Positions 53,432-62,991 of a stretch of DNA of 64,000 nucleotides are shown here, in pieces. The notes under the pieces were generated by a model. It searched no databases, was not told the origin of the DNA, and saw nothing but the letters and a program-made list of their open reading frames with translations. The stretch is from Polaribacter cellanae. GTDB taxonomy: Bacteria > Bacteroidota > Bacteroidia > Flavobacteriales > Flavobacteriaceae. The position numbers and the translations under genes were made by a program. The stretch lies in contig NZ_CP071869.1 of the NCBI RefSeq assembly GCF_017569185.1, forward strand, positions 1,354,001-1,418,000, written 5' to 3'. Every line of letters begins with the position of its first letter. The first letter of the stretch is position 1.

Positions 53432-53959
53432 ATGAGTCCGAAAGAGAAAAAAACATTTGATGTTTTAATAGAAATTCCCAAAGGAAGTAGAAATAAATAT
53501 GAATATGATTTCGATTTAAATAAAATTCGTTTCGACAGAATGTTGTTCTCTTCGATGATGTATCCTGCAGATTATGGTTTTGTACCAGAAACTTTAGCCT
53601 TAGATGGAGACCCTTTAGATGTATTAGTTTTAGGACACGAACCTACATTTCCAATGTGTGTTGTTGAAGTAAAACCAATTGGAGTTTTCCATATGGCAGA
53701 TGAAAAAGGACCAGATGAAAAAGTTATTTGTGTACCAGTTTCTGATCCTATTTGGAATGATAAAGAAGATTTAACTGATTTGAACCCACATAGATTAAAA
53801 GAAATCGAACATTTCTTTAAAGTTTATAAAGATTTAGAAAAGAAAAAAGTAGATGTTGGTGGCTGGGGAGATGCTAAAGAAGCTCGAAAAATCTACGTCG
53901 ACTGTGTTGATAGATACGAAAATAGCGAACATAAAAAGGCAGGTAGTTTCAAAATTTAA
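53432..53959 (+). CDS. ppa: Soluble inorganic pyrophosphatase, family I (175 aa)
   Basis: Motifs: VLIEIPKGSRNKYEYD, MMYPADYGFVPETLALDGDPLDVLVLG (the diagnostic D-x-D-P-x-D-x-x metal site), and DEKVICVPVSDP. It hydrolyses PPi released by biosynthesis in the cytosol, using Mg2+. It is followed by a strong terminator and then by the gene for a membrane pyrophosphatase, so two PPi-hydrolysing systems are neighbours. Confidence 0.97.
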   Translation: MSPKEKKTFDVLIEIPKGSRNKYEYDFDLNKIRFDRMLFSSMMYPADYGFVPETLALDGDPLDVLVLGHEPTFPMCVVEVKPIGVFHMADEKGPDEKVICVPVSDPIWNDKEDLTDLNPHRLKEIEHFFKVYKDLEKKKVDVGGWGDAKEARKIYVDCVDRYENSEHKKAGSFKI

Positions 53960-53985
53960 TAAATTATCTACCTTAATAATTTGAG

Positions 53986-54018
53986 CCTCTTAAAATTAAA
54001 CATTTTAAGAGGTTTTTT
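53986..54018 (+). terminator. Terminator after ppa
   Basis: CCTCTTAAAA (53986-53995) pairs perfectly with TTTTAAGAGG (54003-54012) and is followed by T6. Confidence 0.9.
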
Positions 54019-54079
54019 ATTTCATTATGATTTTCTTACTTTTACCGCCGTTTTAAACTAATCAAATTAAAAATAATAT

Positions 54080-56527
54080 ATGGAATCAATGATGATTTGG
54101 ATGCCAATTGCGATGGCAGTTTTAGGTTTAATCTATATGTGGATTAAACAATCTTGGGTAATGAAACAAGATGCAGGAGATGGTAAAATGAAAGAAATTT
54201 CAGATTACATTTACGAAGGAGCTTTGGCTTTTTTAAGTGCAGAATACAAATTACTTGCAATCTTCGTAGTAATTGTAAGTGTTGCTTTAGCAGCTGTTTC
54301 TTTTATAGTACCAACAACACACGTTCTAATTGTGGTTGCTTTTATTTTTGGAGCTGTTTTTTCTGCCTTTGCAGGAAATATAGGGATGAAGATCGCCACA
54401 AAAACAAATGTTAGAACAACACAAGCTGCAAGAACAAGTTTGCCAAATGCTTTAAAAGTATCTTTTGGTGGTGGAACTGTAATGGGGCTTGGAGTAGCTG
54501 GTTTAGCTGTTTTAGGTTTAACTGCATTTTTTATCTTTTTCTTCTGGTATTTTATGGGAAGTGAGTGGACAAACACTATGGATATGACAATCGTTTTAGA
54601 AACTTTAGCAGGTTTTTCTTTAGGCGCAGAATCTATTGCTTTATTTGCAAGAGTTGGTGGAGGAATCTACACAAAAGCAGCAGATGTTGGTGCAGATTTA
54701 GTGGGTAAAGTAGAAGCAGGAATTCCTGAAGACGATCCAAGAAACCCTGCAACAATTGCAGATAATGTGGGTGATAATGTTGGTGATGTTGCTGGAATGG
54801 GAGCAGATTTATTTGGTTCTTATGTAGCAACAGTTTTAGCTGCAATGGTACTAGGAAACTACGTTATTAAAGATATGGGAGGTTCTATTACTGATGCTTT
54901 TGGCGGTATTGGACCCATTTTATTACCAATGGCAATTGCTGGTGCAGGAATTATTATTTCTATCATTGGAACTATGCTGGTTAAAATAAAAGACAATAGT
55001 GCAAAAGAGTCTCAAGTAATGGGCGCTTTAAATAAAGGAAACTGGACATCTATTATATTAGTTGCGCTTTCTTGTTATGGTTTAGTAACTTGGATGTTAC
55101 CAGAAACTATGAAAATGGAATTTTTCGGTGAAGGTTTACAAGAAATTTCTTCATTAAGAGTTTTTGGTGCAACTTTAGTAGGCTTAATTGTAGGTGCTGT
55201 AATATCATCTGTTACTGAATATTATACAGGTTTAGGTAAAAAACCAATCTTAAAAATTGTACAACAGTCTTCTACAGGAGCTGGTACAAATATTATTGCA
55301 GGTTTGGCAACTGGTATGATTTCTACTTTTCCATCTGTGTTATTATTTGCAGGTGCAATTTGGGCTTCTTATGCCTTTGCTGGTTTTTATGGAGTTGCCT
55401 TAGCAGCTTCTGCAATGATGGCTACAACAGCTATGCAATTAGCAATTGATGCTTTTGGACCAATTTCGGATAATGCTGGTGGTATTGCTGAAATGAGCGA
55501 ACAAGAACCAATCGTTAGAGAACGTACAGATATTTTAGATTCAGTTGGTAACACAACTGCAGCAACAGGAAAAGGTTTTGCAATTGCTTCTGCTGCTTTA
55601 ACATCGTTGGCTTTATTTGCTGCCTATGTAACTTTTACAGGAATTGACGGAATTAACATATTTAAAGCACCTGTTTTAGCCATGTTATTTGTTGGTGGAA
55701 TGGTACCTGTGGTCTTTTCTGCTTTGGCAATGAATGCTGTTGGAAAAGCAGCTATGGAGATGGTAAACGAAGTTAGACGTCAGTTTAGAAATATTCCAGG
55801 GATTATGGAAGGAACTGGAAAACCAGAATACGATAAATGTGTGGCAATTTCTACAGAGGCTTCTCTAAGAGAAATGATGTTACCAGGTTTATTAACTATT
55901 GGTTTCCCTCTAATTATTGCTTTTGCTCCTTTAGCATTTGGAATGGATAAATTAGCAATCGCAGAAATGTTAGGTGGTTATATGGCTGGTGTTACAGTTT
56001 CTGGTGTTCTTTGGGCAATTTTCCAAAATAACGCAGGTGGAGCTTGGGATAACGCAAAAAAATCTTTTGAAGCAGGTGTAGAAATTGATGGAGAAATGAC
56101 CTATAAAGGTTCGGAAGCACATAAAGCAGCTGTAACTGGAGATACAGTTGGAGATCCTTTTAAAGATACTTCTGGACCTTCTATGAATATTTTAATTAAA
56201 TTAACTTGTTTAATTGGATTGGTAATTGCTCCTATTTTAGGAGGACATACTCAAGAAGGCAATAATACAGAAGTTGTAGAAGTTGAGGTTGTTAGCAATT
56301 ACAAAGGAATTACTGGTGGAGAAAACTTAAACAACAAAACAGAAACAACTGTAGAAATGCTTACAAACGATGCAAATGGAAGGGTAACCGCAAATGTAGA
56401 GATTAGAAAAACTGTGAACGGAAAAACTACAGTAATTACAAAAACGTTTACAGGAACAGAAGATGAAGTAAGAGCTCAACTAAAAGATGTAGAAGGAATT
56501 AAAATAAAAATTAAAGATAAAAGCTAA
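54080..56527 (+). CDS. hppA: Membrane-bound ion-translocating pyrophosphatase (815 aa)
   Basis: It has about 16 membrane helices. Catalytic signatures: [20 protein letters not shown] followed by [30 protein letters not shown], and [15 protein letters not shown]. The segment [11 protein letters not shown] carries Ala-Ala where K+-independent pumps have Lys, which predicts K+ dependence; whether it pumps H+, Na+ or both cannot be read reliably. After the last helix ([12 protein letters not shown]) there is an unusual hydrophilic tail of about 85 residues (for example [18 protein letters not shown]). A hairpin terminator follows. Confidence 0.95.
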   Translation: MESMMIWMPIAMAVLGLIYMWIKQSWVMKQDAGDGKMKEISDYIYEGALAFLSAEYKLLAIFVVIVSVALAAVSFIVPTTHVLIVVAFIFGAVFSAFAGNIGMKIATKTNVRTTQAARTSLPNALKVSFGGGTVMGLGVAGLAVLGLTAFFIFFFWYFMGSEWTNTMDMTIVLETLAGFSLGAESIALFARVGGGIYTKAADVGADLVGKVEAGIPEDDPRNPATIADNVGDNVGDVAGMGADLFGSYVATVLAAMVLGNYVIKDMGGSITDAFGGIGPILLPMAIAGAGIIISIIGTMLVKIKDNSAKESQVMGALNKGNWTSIILVALSCYGLVTWMLPETMKMEFFGEGLQEISSLRVFGATLVGLIVGAVISSVTEYYTGLGKKPILKIVQQSSTGAGTNIIAGLATGMISTFPSVLLFAGAIWASYAFAGFYGVALAASAMMATTAMQLAIDAFGPISDNAGGIAEMSEQEPIVRERTDILDSVGNTTAATGKGFAIASAALTSLALFAAYVTFTGIDGINIFKAPVLAMLFVGGMVPVVFSALAMNAVGKAAMEMVNEVRRQFRNIPGIMEGTGKPEYDKCVAISTEASLREMMLPGLLTIGFPLIIAFAPLAFGMDKLAIAEMLGGYMAGVTVSGVLWAIFQNNAGGAWDNAKKSFEAGVEIDGEMTYKGSEAHKAAVTGDTVGDPFKDTSGPSMNILIKLTCLIGLVIAPILGGHTQEGNNTEVVEVEVVSNYKGITGGENLNNKTETTVEMLTNDANGRVTANVEIRKTVNGKTTVITKTFTGTEDEVRAQLKDVEGIKIKIKDKS

Positions 56528-56548
56528 ATTAACTTAATAGAATCGTAG

Positions 56549-56577
56549 AAAAGCTACAGGAAACTGTGGCTTTTTTT
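56549..56577 (+). terminator. Terminator after hppA
   Basis: AAAGCTACAG pairs with CTGTGGCTTT (one mismatch) around a GAAA loop, followed by T residues. Confidence 0.85.
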
Positions 56578-56609
56578 ATGTCTTTTTTGTATCTTGTAAT
56601 AAAAAAAGA

Positions 56610-57614
56610 ATGGGCGTTTTTAGTAAAGATTCACTACAAATTATTGTTTTTCAAAGTTATGGAACGAATACCCATTTTTATACACGAGGAAGAGCTTTAC
56701 AAGACGAAAAAATAAATTTAGAACGAGAAAATTTCTTCAGTTTATTAATAAATACTTGGAAGCGTTTTGAGACTGATGAAGTTAAAAATACAGCGATTAC
56801 AATTACATTACCTAATAACTTTAAAATAAATACAGTTACAGACGATGCAGGTTATTTTATTGTTGATGAAAAAATAGAAAATCTTGTTGCATTAGCAAAT
56901 GATGAAGGTTGGCTAAATTTTGAAGTTTCTTACACCAATGAAAACGTAGGTAGAGCCATCAATAATAAAAATAAATTTTTAGGAGAATTATTAATCCCTT
57001 CAGAAACTGCAGAATTTGGTGTAATTAGCGATATAGATGATACCATTTTACATACAGGAGTCGTATCAAAATTCAAGTGGAAACTTTTAATAAATACCTT
57101 TTTTAAATCTCCAACAAAGAGAGAAGCGTTGGAAGGAGCATCAAAATTTTACAGTTTATTGCACTTAGGAAAGTCTGGCGAAAATGCAAATCCGCTTTTT
57201 TATGTGAGTCATAGTCCTTGGAATTTATACAGATATTTAGAAGTTTTTCTAAAGAAAAACAACTTCCCAAAAGGAGCTATTTTATTAAGAACTTTCGGAA
57301 ATATGTTTCAGAAAAAAACGCCAGAAACCATTCCTCAAAAACAAAAAGAAATTGTAAACATCTTAAAAACATATACAAATTTATCCTTTATTTTAATTGG
57401 AGATGCAGGCGAACACGATGCCGATATTTATATAAAAATTGTAAAATTATACCCAAATAGAATAAAAGCCATTTACTTAAGAAGCGTAAGACACGCAAGA
57501 AAAATGGCAAGAATAAAAGAACTGATTAAAGATTATTACGACACACCAATTTTAATGGTTCACTCAAGTGAAGAAGCGATCGAACACGCTAAAAAACATA
57601 ATTTTATAAAATAA
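56610..57614 (+). CDS. App1/DUF2183-family phosphatase-like protein (334 aa)
   Basis: The HAD-like motif FGVISDIDDTILHTGV (near residue 140), PLFYVSHSPWNLYRYL and LIGDAGEHDADIYI are typical of the DUF2183 domain found in yeast App1, a phosphatidate phosphatase. The N-terminal ~130 residues form a beta-rich extension. It is probably a cytosolic or membrane-associated phosphatase; the substrate is unknown. Confidence 0.87.
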   Translation: MGVFSKDSLQIIVFQSYGTNTHFYTRGRALQDEKINLERENFFSLLINTWKRFETDEVKNTAITITLPNNFKINTVTDDAGYFIVDEKIENLVALANDEGWLNFEVSYTNENVGRAINNKNKFLGELLIPSETAEFGVISDIDDTILHTGVVSKFKWKLLINTFFKSPTKREALEGASKFYSLLHLGKSGENANPLFYVSHSPWNLYRYLEVFLKKNNFPKGAILLRTFGNMFQKKTPETIPQKQKEIVNILKTYTNLSFILIGDAGEHDADIYIKIVKLYPNRIKAIYLRSVRHARKMARIKELIKDYYDTPILMVHSSEEAIEHAKKHNFIK

Positions 57615-57718
57615 TTTTACTCAAATAGTGTTAAAAGATTTGTCAGATTTTTAAAAACGGACAGGTCTAACGATTTTCATATTAATTTTCTCATCATTTA
57701 TTTAACAAAATAGACAAA

Positions 57719-57752
57719 AAAACTGTTTGAAATACATCAAACAGTTTTTTTT
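57719..57752. terminator. Bidirectional terminator between the App1-like and DUF1328 genes
   Basis: AAAACTGTTTGA (57719-57730) pairs with TCAAACAGTTTT (57737-57748) around a 6-nt loop, with a T-run on the plus strand and an A-run upstream. Confidence 0.88.
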
Positions 57753-57774
57753 CTTTTCCATAGTTATATGGTTA

Positions 57775-57936
57775 TTATCTTTTTACTCCGCCTCTAATTA
57801 AAGAAAGTATAAATAGTACTATAAAAATAAAAAATATAATTTTTGCAATGTATGCAGCAGTCCCAGCGATTCCTCCAAACCCTAATACTGCAGCAATTAA
57901 TGCGATTATTACAAATGTAATTGTCCAACGTAACAT
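57775..57936 (-). CDS. DUF1328 (YtjA-like) small membrane protein (53 aa)
   Basis: The minus strand reads [20 protein letters not shown], then [20 protein letters not shown] and [13 protein letters not shown]. This two-helix, glycine-rich layout ([15 protein letters not shown]) is diagnostic of the DUF1328 family. Members are often stress-inducible; the role is unknown. The start (CAT at 57934-57936) and stop (TTA at 57775-57777) are unambiguous. Confidence 0.93.
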   Translation of the reverse strand: MLRWTITFVIIALIAAVLGFGGIAGTAAYIAKIIFFIFIVLFILSLIRGGVKR

Positions 57937-58260
57937 AATTTTAAGTTTTAATGGTTAATGTATAAATAGTTATTAACTATTTCCTGATACTACAAATTTA
58001 ATTGATTTACAGAGCTTTATTTAACGCTAACAAATTCATTATTAACTCAAACGAATATTTATTAGACAATTTAAGTTAAAAAAATCTAGTTAACCATACA
58101 ACTTATTCTACTACAAGTATATTTTTCCAAAAGTAAGACGCAATGCATAAAATTCTTTAAGAATAATAGATCGCTTAGAAAATTTAATTACACACTTTAT
58201 AGGATAGTGTCTAGTTCGCACTTGACTGCTATTTTTTATATACCTTGATGTGGTTTGTAT
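57937..58260. other. Non-coding stretch upstream of the DUF1328 gene
   Basis: These 324 AT-rich bp presumably hold the DUF1328 promoter. No ORF, RNA or strong hairpin is recognised. Confidence 0.4.
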
Positions 58261-58701
58261 TTATTTAAATTTTAATACTTCAATATTCTTTTGAGTACCC
58301 TCATAGATTAGAGGAATAAATACATTTTCTGAATACTTATTTTTATATACTAAAAAAATAGTTCTTCTGATACTTAAATTTTTATGTAATTCACAAGGAT
58401 TATATTTTTTTAGATGAGTTACATTTATCAAATTGCTTAATGTATCAATAGCAATTTTGTTTTCTACTTCCTCTAATTTTTTAAATTTATCAAATCCGAT
58501 TTTATTAGGCACAATAAATTTATATGCATCATTGTTAAATGTTTTGTCAATAGATTTAATGCTAAAAATATAATATAAATTCCCAAGCTCATCACTGTTT
58601 ATAATGGGGTTATAATCCCTTAAATATAATGGACTTTTTTTGTTTTGTCCAAAAGTTATAGATATGGATAAAAAACTTATTATAATAAGTATATATTTCA
58701 T
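58261..58701 (-). CDS. Small secreted protein downstream of the HExxH lipoprotein (146 aa)
   Basis: The ATG at 58701 gives a clear signal peptide (MKYILIIISFLSISITFGQ); the upstream in-frame starts run antisense-like into the neighbour and are rejected. The mature part is polar (KKSPLYLRDYNPIINSDELG) with one Cys. The start lies 1 bp from the stop of the putative metallopeptidase gene, so the two are almost certainly co-translated. It may be an inhibitor or immunity partner, which is inference. Confidence 0.65.
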   Translation of the reverse strand: MKYILIIISFLSISITFGQNKKSPLYLRDYNPIINSDELGNLYYIFSIKSIDKTFNNDAYKFIVPNKIGFDKFKKLEEVENKIAIDTLSNLINVTHLKKYNPCELHKNLSIRRTIFLVYKNKYSENVFIPLIYEGTQKNIEVLKFK

Positions 58702-58702
58702 A

Positions 58703-60709
58703 TTATTTACATTTTTTATTGTATTCACTTCTAACATATTGTGAAATATAATCTTTTTTAGTTTTACTATCATCATTCAAGTTAATATACTCTTGTGTAC
58801 CTTCTAAACCTTCCCACGATAAATAATCGAAAAAATCATCTAAATCGGTTATTACTGAATCAGAATTTATAAAATTTATTAAAGGATTATTTAAGTCATC
58901 TAGCCATGGATGAATTTGGTTTAAATTTTCACTCAACTTTTGTCTATAACCAAATATATTAAATTGATCATGGTTCCATTGAGGGTTACCATTTCCTAAA
59001 TTTTTATAGTAAGTAGTAAGAGCATTGAAAATAGTTATATTATTATAAGTACTAATATTGCCATAATTTTGAAAAGTATAACTGCCATTAGGTTTGATGT
59101 TTAAAATAAGACCAGACTGAATACTCCTATCAAGTAATTCTGCATGTATCGTTTCATGTATTATTGCTAAAGCAATTTCAATTAATGAAGCATTTTTAAC
59201 AAAACTAGTTTTTAGTCTAACTCTATAAAATCTTTGAGCGCTATTATAAGAAGGGTAAGTTCTTGCTTTATATTTAAAATTATTATCATCTGGAATATCT
59301 CCAACTTCAAATTTAATATGTGCATTTTTAGAACTTTTAAAAAATTCGTTAATTAGATTTGAAAAAAATGTTGAATTCAATTGTTCTAACTTTTTATAAA
59401 CACAAAGAGCTTTTCCAGTAAGTTCATTAATAATTCTATTTTCCCAATTAACAGTTGTATTTGCACCACTACCTCCTTTTAAAGCGTTGATAGCTTTTGT
59501 GGTAAAACTTAAAGCAGAAAAACTGTAGTTGGCATTGTTTAAAAATTGTGCAACTCTTGCAGCTATTACAGGGTTTGCTGCCAACCAATCTTTTTGAGGT
59601 TGAGTAAAAACTTTGCTCACTTTCGTATTTTTAATTCCCATTAATTTTAACACAGGAGTCGCAAAATTTAAACTTAAAGGATTTAAAGTAACACCCAAAG
59701 AAGGTAACGATATAGGTGTTACAGGAGCGCCACCACCACCAATAGGTGTAACACCAAAACCTCCGTTTAAAGTATTGTTTGTTGAATAAATTGGAGGTAT
59801 GCTTATCCTTCTAGGAAGCCCAAGCTCTAAGGCAAGTTTATTTGAGAAACCAAAACTGTTAGATGCTCCTGTGCTTCTTCTTTTTGCAACAATAATTATT
59901 TCATCAAGCATAATTACTCTTTCTTTTTTACAAGGAACATCATCATCTTCACATGGGTCTCTACCTGTATCTGTATCCATAATGGCTTCTTTTACTAGCG
60001 TAGTTGTACCACCATCTGCAAAAAACATATCTGGATTGTATTGTAATTTGTATTTTTCTTTTGTTGTAACATTTCCTGCAATGTAGTAGTTTGTAAGTAC
60101 GTTGTTAGAAATTAATTGTTTATCTACAGGAAAATTTTCACTAATTTGTATTCCTGTAAAAGTATTCATTTCTAGGTTTTTTACATTTTTTGAAAACCAC
60201 TTAGGTTCTGGTATAAAAATATGAATGCTTCCTGTAAAATCTTCTTTATTTTTTGTTGTAGATGGGGTAATAACATACGAACCAAAAGCAAAATTATTAG
60301 CATCGCTATTAATATTAATGGGTATAGAATAGGTTTTGCTATTGGTAGTTTCGTTTGTTAAAACAACTGTTTTCGTATAATCGAGGTCTAAAGAATAATT
60401 TTTACCAAATCTTCCAGAAAGTACGATATCTAAAACAGGAGATATTCTATAGGTGTCAATTGGTTTACCTCCTGTAGGTTTGGCTTGAAAAGAATTATTG
60501 TTAGATTTAAAAATGGAAGCTATATTTTGTTGTACCGTTTCTGGCAATTTATTTTTAGCAACACGATTTAATGTATAAGAGTTCTTTTCTTTTGCAGGCG
60601 GCGAAGTTTGATTCAAGTAATCTTCTTCTTGGCAAGTTAATAGAAATAATAATAGGAATAAGAGCCATAATTTATTCCATTTCTTTAGAGAATAAATAAT
60701 AGTTTTCAT
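58703..60709 (-). CDS. Large lipoprotein with HExxH putative metallopeptidase region (668 aa)
   Basis: The N-terminus ends in a lipobox (FLLTC, about residue 26). Residues about 85-260 look beta-rich. The middle has CEDDDVPCKKERVIMLDEII followed by IVAKR, a linker style seen in large secreted Bacteroidetes proteins. The C-terminal half is helical and contains IIHETIHAELLDRS (HExxH zinc-binding motif). The third zinc ligand is not clear. It could be a surface peptidase or a toxin-like effector with the adjacent secreted protein as partner; no exact family is recognised. Confidence 0.65.
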   Translation of the reverse strand: MKTIIYSLKKWNKLWLLFLLLFLLTCQEEDYLNQTSPPAKEKNSYTLNRVAKNKLPETVQQNIASIFKSNNNSFQAKPTGGKPIDTYRISPVLDIVLSGRFGKNYSLDLDYTKTVVLTNETTNSKTYSIPININSDANNFAFGSYVITPSTTKNKEDFTGSIHIFIPEPKWFSKNVKNLEMNTFTGIQISENFPVDKQLISNNVLTNYYIAGNVTTKEKYKLQYNPDMFFADGGTTTLVKEAIMDTDTGRDPCEDDDVPCKKERVIMLDEIIIVAKRRSTGASNSFGFSNKLALELGLPRRISIPPIYSTNNTLNGGFGVTPIGGGGAPVTPISLPSLGVTLNPLSLNFATPVLKLMGIKNTKVSKVFTQPQKDWLAANPVIAARVAQFLNNANYSFSALSFTTKAINALKGGSGANTTVNWENRIINELTGKALCVYKKLEQLNSTFFSNLINEFFKSSKNAHIKFEVGDIPDDNNFKYKARTYPSYNSAQRFYRVRLKTSFVKNASLIEIALAIIHETIHAELLDRSIQSGLILNIKPNGSYTFQNYGNISTYNNITIFNALTTYYKNLGNGNPQWNHDQFNIFGYRQKLSENLNQIHPWLDDLNNPLINFINSDSVITDLDDFFDYLSWEGLEGTQEYINLNDDSKTKKDYISQYVRSEYNKKCK

Positions 60710-61182
60710 AAAAAATAGATTTAATTATTAATTTTTTTTTAATGAGTAGTAATTTATGGTAATATGCTATTCGGTCGTTTGAACCACAAGGTATCATAAA
60801 ACGAATTGGTTACAAAAAGAGAATTATTTACTTTTTGTAACTAAAAAAAGGTGTAATCACTTGTTAGATAGCGTTTTAAACATTTACTAAACAAATATAA
60901 AATTCTTCTCTTTTAAAAAACATGATAATTATCATGTTTATAGCACCTTAACTCATTATTAACAAAAAATAAACAGTTAAAATGTTTAAAATCATTTTAA
61001 GTCTTTACTTTCTTTCATTTTAAGTCAAAAAAAAATGTCTAAAAAATTACATTATCTGTTATTTTAAGAGCTATTGAAAAACCTATATAATTTATAATTA
61101 GATTTTTCTATTACAGTCGAAATAACATTTAAATAAACTTTTTAGACAAAGTTGAATTTACAGTCTCCACAAAAAAAGAATC
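60710..61182. promoter_or_regulatory. Intergenic region with a perfect 22-bp palindrome
   Basis: AAACATGATAATTATCATGT followed by TT (60918-60939) is a perfect palindrome about 210 bp upstream of the lipoprotein start. Its ATGATAATTATCAT core resembles Fur/PerR-superfamily boxes but does not match them exactly. The remaining roughly 450 bp are AT-rich with no ORF or RNA recognised. Confidence 0.5.
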
Positions 61183-61632
61183 TTAACTAATCTCTTCTAA
61201 AACCTTAATATTATGCAATCCATTTTCGATTTTATTTTTTTGTGCTTCCAGTAAACTTTTTGTGCTTGAAGGCAAACTAATTTCTTTTAACACTTCTTTA
61301 TATTCTTCAATTGCAGCTTTTTCTCCAGTAATTGCTTCTTCTAGCATAGATTCTTCATCGCCCATCGAAAACATTGCTTTTATATCCATCCAAGCTCTAT
61401 GAGCTGTTCCTGTTAAGCTTCCTCCTTTATCAATTTCTTGATTAAAAGCTCTTATTTCTGTTTTTAATTCGTAACCAAAACTATATCTCTCTTGTGCTTT
61501 CAACTCGAAATATTTTTTAAGAGAATTATTTTTTACATTTTCAGCCGCTTTTTTAAATCCTTTTTCTGCATCATAAGTTTTTTCTAATAATGCATTTAGT
61601 TTTTTTCCTACTTCTTTTGTATATGTACTCAT
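61183..61632 (-). CDS. PA2169-family four-helix-bundle protein (DUF2383), 149 aa
   Basis: The protein is nearly all helical and charged: VGKKLNALLEKTYDAEKGFK, LKKYFELKAQERYSFGYELK, and the middle AHRAWMDIKAMFSMGDEESML with EAITGEKAAIEEYKEVL. This is the ferritin-like DUF2383 arrangement. Function unknown; family members are often stress-associated. The insertion sequence downstream of its promoter side begins 8 bp beyond the start codon region, so the IS may have separated it from its original promoter. Confidence 0.9.
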   Translation of the reverse strand: MSTYTKEVGKKLNALLEKTYDAEKGFKKAAENVKNNSLKKYFELKAQERYSFGYELKTEIRAFNQEIDKGGSLTGTAHRAWMDIKAMFSMGDEESMLEEAITGEKAAIEEYKEVLKEISLPSSTKSLLEAQKNKIENGLHNIKVLEEIS

Positions 61633-61639
61633 AACCTAT

Positions 61640-62613
61640 TAATTTTATTGAGGTCAGTAGTTAAGAACATATCATTTTGTTTTGATACATTTTATCAGAT
61701 TTGACCATTCTTTGAATTAAATTATCAAAAATATTTATCTTGCTTTGAGATCTATTTAAACGATAACAAAATTCATCTAAATACCTATTTATATTAAAGT
61801 CACTTACACAAGAATACGTTGTTCTAATCCAAGATTTTACTTGATGTATCATTGTGTGTAAAGCCATAAAATTTTTACCATTATCACTCTCTATTTGTGT
61901 AATCTTATATTCTTTAGATAAAGGACGATACCCTTTCCATAAATCAGTTGTTATTGTTGCATTTTCATCAATATGTTTGGTAAATATTTTCTCTAATTCT
62001 TTGGCTGAAAAATTATCTATTCTCAAGGCATACATTCTTTTTATTTTTCCTTTATCAGTTAATTCTACTGCAGTTACGACCTTTTTCTTTTTACTATCAT
62101 AACTTCTTCCAGGTTTTCCTTTTTCATAACCACCAACTACAAATTCATCGATATGAACATTACCTTTCATTGGATGATTTTCGCTAGATTTCATAGCTTC
62201 TCTTACTTTATGCATAAATAAACGAGCCGTTTTTTCCGTGATTCCAAAACGAACTCCCATATAACTTGCTGATAAACTTTTTGTAGTGGTTGACATCTCA
62301 AAACAGATAAAAAAAGCTTTACGTAAACCAAACTTTACTTTGTGAAATAAAGTGTTGGCAGAAGCTGTTTCTGTATGGCTACATTTATTACAAGTACGTG
62401 CAAAATTCTTGCGAATTTGACTCGTTTTGTTTCTACACTTTATGCATTTGAATTCATCTTTCCACTTAATAGTTGCTAAATATTCTTTACAACAATCATC
62501 TGTTTTGAAGCGTTCAGTAAACTCTAAAAGGTTTCTTCCTTGAAAAACATCCATAATTCCCTTATTTTATTGACTACAATATATGAAATTATCTACTGAC
62601 CTCAATAATTTTA
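61640..62613. mobile_element. IS1595-family insertion sequence with 8-bp target duplication
   Basis: The element spans 61648-62605 (958 bp). Its ends are inverted repeats TTGAGGTCAGTAG (61648-61660 and, inverted, 62593-62605). It is flanked by identical 8-bp direct repeats TAATTTTA at 61640-61647 and 62606-62613. Eight-base duplication fits the IS1595 family. Intact ends and target duplication indicate a fairly recent insertion. Confidence 0.93.
61661..62554 (-). CDS. IS1595-family transposase (297 aa)
   Basis: The N-terminal zinc ribbon has FKCIKCRN and ARTCNKCSHTETASANTLFH. A helix-turn-helix-like region follows (SASYMGVRFGITEKTARLFMHKVREAM). The DDE-type domain starts with VHIDEFVVGGYEKGKPGRSYDSKKK and contains TTDLWKGYRPLSKEY and the H-N-R tail MIHQVKSWIRTTYSCVSDFNINRYLDEFCYRLNR; only parts are quoted as landmarks. 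The reading frame is complete, so the element may be mobile. Confidence 0.92.
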   Translation of the reverse strand: MDVFQGRNLLEFTERFKTDDCCKEYLATIKWKDEFKCIKCRNKTSQIRKNFARTCNKCSHTETASANTLFHKVKFGLRKAFFICFEMSTTTKSLSASYMGVRFGITEKTARLFMHKVREAMKSSENHPMKGNVHIDEFVVGGYEKGKPGRSYDSKKKKVVTAVELTDKGKIKRMYALRIDNFSAKELEKIFTKHIDENATITTDLWKGYRPLSKEYKITQIESDNGKNFMALHTMIHQVKSWIRTTYSCVSDFNINRYLDEFCYRLNRSQSKINIFDNLIQRMVKSDKMYQNKMICS

Positions 62614-62653
62614 AATGATGTGTTTGTTTAATTTATAGATGTCGAACACACTA

Positions 62654-62833
62654 CATCTCTCTATAGTTTTCTACTATTTTTACCTTATAAAGCTGTATTT
62701 GAATAAGACTAAATGTTGATTTAAAAAATTGATTTTTAATACAATCTTTGGTATCGCCAGACGTTTTTACTAATTTATTTAACAATTCTCTTTGTTTATC
62801 GTGGTCTTTTCTTATTTCTTCGTAAATATTCAT
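62654..62833 (-). pseudogene. Truncated hemerythrin-like protein gene (5' remnant)
   Basis: The first about 31 residues, MNIYEEIRKDHDKQRELLNK and then LVKTSGDTKD, match the start of hemerythrin HHE-domain proteins of Bacteroidetes. After TKD the frame continues with unrelated residues (CIKNQFFKSTFSLIQ) to a stop. The rest of the four-helix bundle and its iron ligands are missing. The region just downstream holds the IS1595 insertion, but the gene was cut before reaching it, so a separate deletion is likely. Confidence 0.7.
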
Positions 62834-62991
62834 ATTCGTTTAGTTTTAGATTTATCAAACTTAGTGTGAAATTAATTTATTTCTTATCTCAATAAATTTA
62901 AATGTTAATCGATATCATAAAATTTACTATCTTTATTGTAGTACATTTACAACCTCTTTTTAGTTGAGAGTTTACCCTAATTTAATACTCT

